A stretch of 64,000 nucleotides of DNA from Perkinsus marinus ATCC 50983 (lineage: Eukaryota; Perkinsozoa; Perkinsida; Perkinsidae): positions 50,087-114,086 of the forward strand of contig NW_003208908.1 in the NCBI RefSeq assembly GCF_000006405.1. Direction: 5' to 3'. The notes below the pieces were generated by a model. The model made no database searches. It was not told the origin of the DNA and was given only the letters and a program-made list of their open reading frames with translations. Made by a program: the position numbers and the translations under genes. Below, one piece after another: positions 44,410-54,057 of this stretch (position 1 is the stretch's first letter; the number at the start of each line of letters is the position of its first letter).

Positions 44410-45718
44410 ATGAACACACACTTTGTTGCTCTTGGCGACGTGGTCATCGACCATATCCCTATTCAGGCCGACGTGATGCCTGACCATATATTCGTAAGTT
44501 GGAATGGTCTCAATGAGACCCCACTACCCGTGGATGACCAGGAGGAGGACGACCAAGCTTCCTCCCCTGATGCCCCACCGTCATCCGAGGTCTCTTCTGA
44601 ACCGGACGACAATAAAGACGTACAAGTGACCGTACCAAGCTGTCCTGTCGAGGCGACTGGGCACGAGGCTCCCGTTGTACACGAGAGACCGCCTGATGCC
44701 ACCAATGAGGATGTGGAATTGTATAATGAAAGTGATGATGAAGATGAGCCCAGCCCTGAGATAACCGAGAGGCAGCTAGAGGCTGTGAGGACAGCTTCAG
44801 AGCAAATCCATCTTCATAGGAGCTTCCAACCTAGACCATCTCGGTACAAGTTCATGTTGCCCTCTGTTTGCTGAGTGTCTTACTCGATGTCTCAGAGCCA
44901 GGGCCCGCTGCAGGTCAGTCAGTTGGGGCCCGCCGGAGATCATCGAGACCGAGAATGGCCCGATCGTTAGTAACGGAGTTAGTGTGGATTGGAAATGGAC
45001 GGAACAGGTAAGGTCACTGGACAGCTATGAAGATATGGGCAGCGCTGTATGCAGGTCGGCTCCTGCCCTCCACCAGTTACGCCGACTACGACTAATGCTG
45101 TGGCCATCACTGATGGACGCCGCCGCAACGCTCCGCCTGATGGGAACTTCGACATCGGGGAAGCCGCCTTGTCCAATAGGGTCGACAACGGCGTTGAGAG
45201 TCTCATCAAGTAGGGTAGATAAGACTTTTGCTAACTGGTATCTGTTATCGCCAGTCCGGCAGCCCCCATGCCTTCCCCCGTTGGGGACAACACTGACTTC
45301 AATGAGCTACTCACGGAGAGACGGGTGAGCCACTGATGGTTTTTTCCCCAGCACTCCACCCATCGCACAGGTCACTGGGGAGGCCCTGAGGGCTAGAATA
45401 GGTACTGGAAGCACGTTTCAGTCAACAGCCGCTACGACTCCGGGAACAGCAACTGGCACTCCAAGCGACTATGATGGACTGGGAATTTACCACAATGTGA
45501 TTTTCAATGAGGCCCCGGGGCCCAATGTAGACCTCTTGTCGGGTGCCATGACTCCTGATGGACTCGATCTCCTTCAAGACCATGAGCCTAGCGGCCTCGC
45601 TGGCGTCTCCTTACCCAATCTAAGTGAGGTATTCAGAAACAGCATACCCACGCCCAGAGGACTCGAGGACCCACCACCAGAGTGCAGTAACGGAGGTGTG
45701 CATGACGGTGTGACGTAG
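44410..45718 (+). CDS. Hypothetical acidic, largely disordered protein
   Basis: Not recognised. Start MNTHFVALGDVVIDHIP at 44410. Exon 1 is Asp/Glu/Pro/Ser-rich (VDDQEEDDQASSPDAPPSSE). A middle exon reads IVSNGVSVDWKWTEQ and joins over a ~45-nt intron to VGSCPPPVTPTTTNAV and NFDIGEAALSNRV. The last exon is Thr/Gly-rich (STAATTPGTATGTPS) and ends in GVHDGVT before a TAG. The 5' end is close to, and divergent from, the minus-strand gene ending its 5' side near 44390, so they may share a promoter. Confidence 0.5.
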
Positions 45719-46319
45719 CTTGAATGATGCTGTCTGGATAGAGGCGCTTTGAGTTGAGTCAAGGGAAAACAGATTTGACGCGACAGTGGAATCCCCGAGA
45801 TGTCGGATCGGCTGGTAGCAGCGAGAGACAGCCTAATCGCTGAGATCACAAAAGCTCGAGTACTGGACCCATCGAGACCCAGCCTTACTGAAAGATGTTT
45901 CGCGTTATCTCAGCTCTTGCATGGAGGTCGTGTTTGAGTCACGTTGTCACACTAGATCGTATACTGTCAAACTCGAACGTATGGTCGTCTATCTTGGATG
46001 TTATATAAATGGCCGTGTCTATTCTTCTGTGCCATCTGTTTGTTCTTGACAGTGCCATTCTTGGATGTGATATTTCCGCAACGTGTCAAACTTAGTATAC
46101 GTATTGACATTCTTGAATGCACATTCTGAGGGTGTGTCAAACCTTGATACTTTCGTGAATCATGAGACGAACATTGTCATTCTTGTGTGCTCTCTTGCAC
46201 GAGGAAAGGTGGACATGGCCACCTTTGTTCGATCAACCCCTCTCCACCTAGCTTTGCATAAGATGGAGCTGAGCATAGAGGCACCCTCGTCGATAGCCCC
46301 CGCAATCTGCCTCGATCCC
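45719..46319. other. Intergenic stretch with weak tandem similarity
   Basis: No gene seen. Between about 45950 and 46190 a degenerate unit recurs three or four times (TGTCAAAC followed some 20 bases later by TTCTTG(A/G)ATG), spaced roughly 60-80 bases. Confidence 0.4.
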
Positions 46320-47731
46320 TCAGGACATCTTGGTCCACATCCAGGGAAGGCTCCATGACCACCTACACTTGATTGTCCCCTCCACTGAACGCCGAACGGG
46401 CCATCGTGAAGACAAGGGAAGTATCCGTGGAGGCAGTGGTAACATGACGGTACTTAGGGAGCATCCGGCGACTGTCCAAGGCGAAGACAGGTATGTGATC
46501 GGAAACGTCTTCACTTCATGAGAATCATCGAGCATCAGGAAGCACACGTCGTTCGAGCACCTGAGTTTCGGGAGTAGCAGACTTAGACTAAACCACGGCA
46601 GCCCTACATAGAACTTCGAAAACGCCTTCTGGCCATTGAGCTGAGGGCCTAGGTCCAACGTTCGGACCACTTTCCAGTGAAGGAAAACCTCCTCGAAAAA
46701 GTGCGGGTCGGCACAGAAACCTCCCGGGCCCTCGCCGACATAGATTAATCGACGTCCGGGGAACACCTTCACGGCCTGATCAAAGTTGTCAACCCCGCTG
46801 TGTTGTACTAGAGGCAGTGTACTTTGACTGCCTCAGCGTCATTCCGGGGGTACACTATGAGGAGCGTTGCGTCCTCTCTCGAGCGTTCATGATCGCCCTC
46901 GAGCTCTTCCGTGGAAGACACACAGGTCAAGTCACATTTCCGCGATAGTAGTTGCCGGGACCACTTGGCCGTAGCCGAGGCCTGCTGCCCCTCTGCATGG
47001 GGGTTCACAACCACTATAAGAGGTGCTAGCCTGATACACTCCTCGAGCGCCTGAGGACGGAGCCAACCAGGTACATGCTGTGATGTTCGACCTACTTCCT
47101 CTGTCCATCGCACTGGCCCGTATTGGTCAAAGTACTTCCTCGCCTCATCTGCGGTTACTCGCTCATCGCTCGCCACACTCCCTGAAGCGTGCCATGAGAA
47201 ACGTGTAAATGAGCAGCAGGGGACCTCGGCCGTAGATGATATTGGCCACATCATCAGCACTAGCAGTCGCCATGTCAAGTGCTTCTAGTTGCCGCTCCTA
47301 AGACAACACTGAAGGTTCACCCTGGGAGCATAAGTGTAACCTTCTGCCATCGCTCGAGCGTAGCCTCAGCCGGCAGAGGGTCGATGAACTCTGACGTTGC
47401 CTCAGGCAGGGCTAGCTGGCGGTAGATCTTTGGGACCATCGGGATCTAGAAAGGTCACTTCCGATGCTGAGGAGTGACTGCCTACCCCATCATGCGTCAA
47501 TACGAATCCCACTGACATGCAGCTGAAGATAGTGATCACTTTACGAGCAGGGGCAGGTACTAGCTCATGGTACTGGCGGCGCGCCCATGCTGTGAAGGCT
47601 CGATGCCGGACACGGAAGGCCATCACTGTGAAGCAACACGACGACCAGCCGTATATTGACAAAGAGAACACAACAATGATGAGGGAGTTGATGAAGATCA
47701 GTAATGGCAGTTGGTGGGGGAACAGAATCAT
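46320..47731 (-). CDS. Methyltransferase-like protein (Rossmann-type)
   Basis: Multi-exon minus-strand gene. Pieces: VRHRAFTAWARRQYHELV, LPEATSEFIDPLPAEATL with ERWQK, MATASADDVANIIYG, ALEECIRLAPLIVVVNPHAE, TLLIVYPRNDAEA, then NFDQAVKVFPGRRLIYVGEG followed by GGFCADPHFFEEVF and a tail. The LIYVGEGPGG(F)xADPxFF block and the preceding LL(I/V)xPP.D.A segment match a family of uncharacterised plant and protist proteins with a SAM-methyltransferase-like fold. Here the SAM loop (expected (V/I)E(I/V)GAGTGYW) reads LIVVVNPHAEGQQ, so the usual GxGxG is missing and catalysis is doubtful. Both ends are uncertain. Confidence 0.5.
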
Positions 47732-48170
47732 TCTGACTTCTTCCCATTATGTTGAGCGCCGTTACCGGTCGGCCCCCGTCTTTGAAGATGTCCCCGCTAC
47801 CCAGCTGATCAGCTCCAACCGCCATGGTGGCCGACCGCGACCTTGGGGATGAGGAGGCCAACTGGAAGCAGCCGAGGACAGAGTCGTATCCTCCCATCCA
47901 ATACCACGCCACATCGCCATCATCCAGCCCCGACGGGCAATGCAGCCACATAATGCCGACCGGGGGGCATCGGCCTCCTCCCACAGTATAGGTCGTCAAT
48001 CACGAGAATACGACAGCCGTCAGAAACCGTTCCAAATATCCCAGTTCAGTCGGTCTACGACGGCGGCGGCTTCACTCGAAACCAAACCTAGACACTTTCG
48101 GGCATACTGCCCGTACGACCTCTAATGTGATTGAATCGTATTTTCGAATGCTTCTATCCCACTTGCCACC
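47732..48170. other. Stretch without a supported gene
   Basis: Open frames on both strands (for example minus 47565-47999) but no recognised domain; possibly further 5' exons of the methyltransferase-like gene. Confidence 0.3.
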
Positions 48171-49660
48171 CTACTCATGAACACAGACCCCTAAAGTCGC
48201 CGAAACTGTCAACAGTAGTATAAATGATGGAACTAGGAGTTGGGCTGAGGCTGTACTCTCCGCATAAACTCTCTCTGATTGATATACCGTACCGTCTCCG
48301 AGTGTATCACCGCGCCCGTCCTCCTCCCCCCATGGGGTTGGCTCGCGCCTATCACAACAATAACCCGCCGTCCCGAGCCGTGACCCCCAACCTCCAATCC
48401 TCTGCCGCATGGCTTTCAACAACTCATAATCACCGTCATGTCGGACCAGGTCAAAAGCATCTCTCAATCTGCGCAGCTGGTGAACGCCGAATTCCCTGGA
48501 GCAACACTTCCCGCACCTTGACGAGTTAAAGCCAATACCTCAGTCGTGGCAATATCGCCATTTGTCCGATGAGATTATAAACTTGTTCATCGTATATGTC
48601 CATCTGCGCAAGATTGCAAGTGATGTCGCATGTCTGCTGAGGGTTCAAACGGAACCTAAAACCTCCTTTCTGATCAAGGAGGCCAGCATCACCACGTGGC
48701 TTACTGTCCAGTACGCTGCCAGGCAGGAGCAGGGGGCTCCCCAGATAAGGGAGGCGCACCCAACGCGTTCACAGCGTGAGGCCGATAGCTCAGTCTGTCC
48801 CGCAACTGACCGAGACTATAATAATTCCCTATGAACCCCACGGTCCGACTCACTTGCGGGAGAATGCCTTTGGCCATGAGAACGTAAGCCGGCGGGTCCT
48901 TGGCTTCGTCCGTTTCCATAGTGCCAGGACGTGATAGAGTGCTCTTCTCAGTGGACACTATCCCCATAGACCGGGCTAGGGAGAAGCCCATACAGATGTT
49001 GGTGATATCCGGTATAGTTAAACTGCACAAAGGAGTCCCTCATGCCACGCAGTGATCATCCCACTACCTGTCCATGTCCGATCGATACAACGTATCAGCG
49101 ATGGCACAGTAGAAGGAGTCGAGATCCTTACGGCCGTGTCTGGTAGTGAGCAAGATCCCTATTATAGACAATAGGTCTCAGCCTACTGTATGAACTCCAG
49201 GGCATTCTGCCGCTCATGTGAACAGTTACAACAGCACTGCAATGCTTTGGCTATACCTAGAACACCAAGACATACCACAACAGTTGCAACTCCTCCTCTC
49301 ACCCCAACACAGATCACAAAGTTGACTGAGCCCAGCTTGCAAGAAAGCATCCGGCCCTCTCCGTCGAGCTTCTCCCGCTAGGGCCAGGACAACCTCGGCC
49401 CCGAAAATGACAGGGACTTCCATTTGAGTTTTCGAATTGGCCGGCGTCCCCGACGCGTTTGACGATCTGATCGGATACATTCCGCAGGGGGAGGGGGCCT
49501 CCTGGGCAACTCACAGTCCTTGCTTCTGTGAGCTCGTTGCCATAGCGTTGTTGGCGTTGCTGAGCTTATCACAGTGGACACCTAACTTGGCCACTGATAC
49601 GATGATAGTAGTTAAGTCTAGATTAGAAATCTGGGTCGAAATGTGAGAAAACCTGAGAGC
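48171..49660 (-). CDS. Helical-repeat protein, possibly FASTK/RAP or OPR type
   Basis: Minus-strand exon pieces carry repeats that resemble the ~38-residue helical units of organelle RNA-binding proteins: ISNLDLTTIIVSVAKLG, LTIPDITNICMGFSLARS, and TCDITCNLAQMDIYDEQVYN (compare LSPQDLSNxLWAxAxLxxxDExLF). Other pieces are VVLALAGEARRRGPDAFLQ and LRDAFDLVRHDGDYELLK. The exact exon chain, start and end were not fixed and no RAP domain was seen at the C terminus. Organelle transcript binding is inference. It may be continuous with the acidic protein upstream. Confidence 0.42.
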
Positions 49661-49694
49661 GACCCATGACCTAGATGGAGGCCTTCAATAGAAC

Positions 49695-50766
49695 TCACCG
49701 CTTTATGCCAGTCTTGACAATGTCCGTGAGCTTCCTCAAACTACGGCTCTTGACCAGCGAGAGCATCTCCTGTGGGGTGTGGTAATACTGGTAAACAAAG
49801 CCCGTGAGCCGATGAACAGCAGCGGCCATTGCAGAGCCGGGCAAGGAGCCTCCTTGGTGCATGGGCACCTTAGGGTCCAGCTCATCGACGAACTGAGGCG
49901 AAGCGTCAAAAGAAGGATAATGACCGATCATTACTACTACCTGCCAGAATTCGTCTTGGTTTCGGACAATATTTATGCGAGCCGCAATCTTCCTTCCCTC
50001 CTCCAGGGCCTTCTCCGTTAGTTTCGGACGCTGAGAAGTATGACTGATTGAAAGGACTCCACGATTTTCACTGCTTGTGATTTGACATGATTAGCTCACT
50101 GATATTACGATACCTGCGCTTACCTCGGCAGTAGTAGGAGACAAGGAAGCCGATCTATTATACTCGCCTCTGTTCTTATCGTCCTCACTGGACGATGAGC
50201 TCTCGTCAGAGGAATTACTACTCTCTGTTATGCTACTCTCATCCGAGTCCATCCACGCATACCTTCATCATTTCCCATCACGTAAAAAAACTTCGCTCCG
50301 CTAGCCCGACCGGCCAGCATTCACTCACCCCAAACTGCTCACCTCTTGCGCCTCTTCGGCTTGGAACGCGCCGCGCTGCTACCATCTTTCCGCTTAGTCT
50401 CTCTCAGCTTTCCCGGACCCTTTCCACGACTCTAGATTTGACAATAATACATTTCTCAAAAATCAGTAGTCTCAAGACTACTACCGCTCCGCTTACTTCC
50501 GTTTTAGGTGTCTCCCCTCTTTTCTTAGCTGACTTCACCGTTTCACCGCCCTTGGGCTGCTTGTCCTCACTATCGCTCATAATACGCATGTCACTAGACT
50601 CCGAACTGACAACCAAACTGACCGTTACCCCGTGGCCCTAGAGTCTGAAGACTGACCTCGTATCATCGTCATACTGTGAGGCTCGCTTCACTGTGGTTTC
50701 CCTCTTCCTGGCATCCGCCACTGCAGAAGCCAAGTCGCCAATATCAGAGTCCTCCGACTCAGACAT
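49695..50766 (-). CDS. Acidic/Ser-rich protein with C-terminal helical domain
   Basis: Five or six exons joined over short GT-AG introns from a clear start: MSESEDSDIGDLASAVADAR, then SSESSDMRIMSDSEDKQ, SRGKGPGKLRETKRKDGSS and KPKRRKR (likely nuclear signal), DSDESSITESSNSSDESSSS, SENRGVLSISHTSQRPKL, then a structured part: TEKALEEGRKIAARINIVRN, VVVMIGHYPSFDASPQFVD, RLTGFVYQYYHTPQEMLSL and SRSLRKLTDIVKTGIKR before a TGA. Not recognised; the acidic start plus basic cluster suggests a nuclear or nucleolar protein. If the last codon is spliced instead, it continues into the downstream helical-repeat exons, though the phases do not fit cleanly. Confidence 0.55.
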
Positions 50767-51063
50767 GGTCTCCTTCCAGGTCTTATGAGCATTCTAAATA
50801 GCCACACACATCCGTGCCCCATTGCTCCGGCTAGCCTAATGTACGCTGTTGTTGTTCCCTGAAGACCTTCTGGCTGTACCTGTGGGGCCTCTACGACGAC
50901 CGAGCATGATGACAGGACAACACTACTAAGAGATGAACCATTAAGAGTAAGATACTTTAACTCGACACTTAGGTTCCACTCGTCACACTGACATGCATAC
51001 CATAGTAAGGTTACTCCTTGGGTGCCTACTTCTGACCCAAAGCCCTTTCACGGGACTTAGGCT

Positions 51064-51841
51064 CTAGCATGGCATGGACAGTAACGCACTTGCCTGAAAT
51101 AACGCCCTGCTGATCGACTCCCCCTCATAGGGCGTACCGTTCTTGCACTTAACAGCAGCAGCATCTCCAGAGAGGTGCTTAGGGTCATCTCCATGTAGTG
51201 CCTGACTACTGCCAACCACAGTAGCCGTATGACGAGGCTGACAACGACGATGCACCTCCGAGCACTATAAAACCCCCTTCACCTTGTGCTGTCCATCATT
51301 GACATACGTCTCATGGCTTTCAACACTGCTTGACGTCTCAGAGATCTTCGCTGGCCCACCGCTAGCAATACGGTCGAGACCAAAAGGGTCACCACCTCCT
51401 GCAATACCATAAGGCCCTACCCCTCCCTAATGCAGTCGAGGAGGCTACTGTCGTCAAATATCGGTCGTGGTCTTCGTAGCATTCTAAATCCTCTTTCCAT
51501 TTCATCAAAGATATCCGATCGCATCGGCTGGTCGAAAAAATCATCATCGCCGTCCCACGTACGAGGGCCTATAGGCTGGGGAGGAGCACCTACCAAGGGT
51601 CTTACTCATGACAAGAAAAGGCTCTGAACTCACGCTTGGGCTCCAGAGAGTCCAAAGGGATCGGCTCGCCCTGGGACGCCCCGCCTTGACGGTGCTGTAG
51701 CATTCGAAGCATCATATCATCTGAGATACAAGGCTGATGTACTGCAAGTAGCCCCATGAGCCTACCTGGGACTTTGAGCCAAAAGTATCCCCTGGTCAGA
51801 GATATGCTGGCGAGGGAGAGGACGAAGAAAAGAGCGGTCAT
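51064..51841 (-). CDS. Predicted secreted protein
   Basis: Start MTALFFVLSLASISLTRG at 51841 is a clear signal peptide. The next exons, over ~45-nt introns, read VPDDMMLRMLQHRQGGAS, SLEPKR, PPQPIGPRTWDGDDDFFD, DIFDEMERGFRMLRRPRP, GGDPFGLDRIASGG and SSSVESHETYVNDGQHKV. The ending is unclear (a stop in VKGVL or further exons to 51064 with KCKNGTPYEGESISRAL). The DEMERGFRMLRRP and SSVESHETYVNDG pieces faintly recall DNAJB6/MLF-type tails; function unknown, likely in the secretory pathway. Confidence 0.5.
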
Positions 51842-51990
51842 TTCAAGTGAATCAATAGCTACCAAATGACCATGAGCACTCAGAAGGTAACAACTCAGCA
51901 CGTGGTAGATAGTAATCATTAATCTACGAGGAATGGTAGATGATAACCCAACCGTTATCTCAATAATATTTCAAAATCACAATAGTCTCC

Positions 51991-53181
51991 TCATCGCTGC
52001 CCATACACGACCTCACCCCGAACCATGCAGAGGAGTCGTCTGGTGCCCACGGGCCGGACACCTGGGGGCCAGATGTCCGCTGATGCCCGCATCCGCCTAG
52101 CCCGAGCCGCGGCCATGACGACCTCGTCGGGCACGGTAATGTCATCAGCCTCAGAATCTTCTACTTCAGACTGCTTACTACGGCGCTTGAAAGTCCTCGC
52201 TTTCCTCCCATCTCGCTTGACCGAATGGTTATTTTTCATCGGAATAGCCCTACTGGTGCCCCTCACCGCAGATCTTTGATCCAAGTCAGACGTGTAGTCA
52301 CTGACTGTATCATCGTCAATGCCCAGCCGCTTCGGTGGCCTCCGGGAGAGTCTCTTAGGAAGACTTCTTGAATTCACTGAAGCCCCTCGGGGTTCATCTA
52401 AGTACTCTGAGGTGTCGCTGTCAAGATCCCACTCGTCCTCGTCGTCGTCGTCAGCCCTTGAGCGTCTGGGCAAAGACCTTTGCCGTTTCCTCGACCTAGG
52501 AGTAGTCTTCTTTTTCTCCTCTCGATCAGCCGTCTTCTTATCAGACCCATCCCCCAGCGTCATTACTATTTCCCCCAGATGACATGGGCTCTCCCGACAC
52601 ACCATCGCGAGCAGTAGTCGCAGTTCCTTTGATCGCAGTAAGAGCTCGTCGGCTTCAGCGAATAGTGGTAGACAGTCCACGCTGCGAGGCCCTACCATCC
52701 CCATGGGCTGAGGATGGGGCTCCACATCCGCGGACACATAGAGGATCCTATCGTCTCCGAAGAGCTTGTTCGTGAGCTCCACGCACAGGCGGTTGTCAAG
52801 GAAGGTCCATCGAGCCGATACGTCGTCAGGCTTCACCGCCCGACGTATCGACTTGGGCACGAGCCTCTCTACATATGTCAACTCCGCTGGCTTCCGCTTC
52901 GCCTGACACACGGCCAATGGAAAGGACTCTGGCTCCTCTGGGGCCGATGCTGGTATGTCCGCCGTGCCCTCCACTGGGGGGACAAGCCCTTCATCTGACT
53001 GGCCCCCTTCTACAGGATTACCCTCCATGAATTGCTGATCGAGCATCGTGAGCCATGGGGTATGGTCTACCTTCTCCTGCTCGAGACCATCCATCAGGGC
53101 CGACCCCAAGGCTAGGGCCTTGGCCATCTCGAAAGAAGGCAGGTTCAATTGCGTAACTGCCGATCCTGGCGAGGACGACAT
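51991..53181 (-). CDS. Hypothetical nuclear protein, basic/acidic C-terminal half
   Basis: A single-exon protein of about 396 residues from MSSSPGSAVTQLNLP (53181; an upstream frame extends to 53214). The N-terminal half has a possible folded segment (ARWTFLDNRLCVELTNKLFG, LLRSKELRLLLAMVCRE). The C-terminal half alternates basic clusters (PRSRKRQRSLPRRSRA, KRLSRRPPKRLG) and acidic runs (DDDDEDEWDLDSDTSEYLDE), typical of chromatin or rRNA-processing factors. It ends RRLLCMVRGEVVYGQR. No family recognised. Confidence 0.62.
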   Translation of the reverse strand: MSSSPGSAVTQLNLPSFEMAKALALGSALMDGLEQEKVDHTPWLTMLDQQFMEGNPVEGGQSDEGLVPPVEGTADIPASAPEEPESFPLAVCQAKRKPAELTYVERLVPKSIRRAVKPDDVSARWTFLDNRLCVELTNKLFGDDRILYVSADVEPHPQPMGMVGPRSVDCLPLFAEADELLLRSKELRLLLAMVCRESPCHLGEIVMTLGDGSDKKTADREEKKKTTPRSRKRQRSLPRRSRADDDDEDEWDLDSDTSEYLDEPRGASVNSRSLPKRLSRRPPKRLGIDDDTVSDYTSDLDQRSAVRGTSRAIPMKNNHSVKRDGRKARTFKRRSKQSEVEDSEADDITVPDEVVMAAARARRMRASADIWPPGVRPVGTRRLLCMVRGEVVYGQR

Positions 53182-53431
53182 AGTTAAAAAGAAGCGCTGT
53201 AACGACAACTCCACCCCCCTCCGGAGAACATAACGACCACAGTGATCCCTAAAAGGGAAACGGCATGTTCCTCAACAACAGGCCCCACACGAACTGCTGC
53301 TGCTACTGCCACTGCTCGACGAGGCCCCAGTTGAGCTTCGAGGCATCTCTATTGTACTAATGCATTCCGCACACACCACCAGCCTGAACCACGAGACCGA
53401 CCAAGATGCCTTTCGATGCATCCTCTTCCTC

Positions 53432-53882
53432 CTACCCACTGTTCAAGGGCACCTCCCTGAGGAAATTAGAGCATATATTACACACACTGCCCCCACAGGC
53501 ACTGCAGTCGGTGAAGGACCGCACCCAGGGGTCATTGAGGGACACACTGCGCTCGCCACAGTACTTGCATCTGCCACCAGCGTTCTCTCCTATAAACGTG
53601 AAGGTACTAACCTGGGCTCTGGCAGGGGCCTGCTAGCAGCCATGGTCTTCGTCTCCTTAGAAGTCGATGTGGGTAGTTTTTGGGCAGCCTGCATCAGCTT
53701 ATGAAAAGTACTCTCTGCAACTGCAACCTTGTCAATTCGTACGTGCTTAACGACCTGTGACACACCACTGCTGAGGAGGCTCCCATGTCACTAACCTCTG
53801 CATGGCTGGAGGCCCGACTGCAACGGTCAGGGGTGGTACTCGTGAGGTCAATCACATCCTCCAGAGTTCGCTTCCGAGCCAT
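53432..53882 (-). CDS. Small Cys-rich zinc-binding protein
   Basis: The N terminus MARKRTLEDVIDLTSTTPD contains a SUMO-interaction-like VIDLT. A middle piece reads VAESTFHKLMQAAQKLP. The C terminus reads FIGENAGGRCKYCGERSVSL, then DCSACGGSVCNICSNFL and ends PLNSG. Four CxxC-like pairs suggest one or two zinc sites. The join between the middle and zinc pieces needs a frame change near 53594 that I could not assign to a clean intron. Function unknown. Confidence 0.52.
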
Positions 53883-54057
53883 ACCAGACAGAACAAACAA
53901 CTACTCCCAACATCCCTCCACTGCTGATAACAAGTCAGTGAGCATCCATCGCTTTCAAACACGATATTGACAACAGCCAGAAACGTACACGAGGTAATGC
54001 TAGGTCTATGATTTCCATTGAGTACATATGTATAAGTACAGTTCAGTGACCACCACA

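Noticed and set aside
46083-46360. Plus-strand open frame of 91 residues
   Set aside because: It overlaps degenerate tandem sequence and the minus-strand methyltransferase-like tail; no domain and no exon signals.
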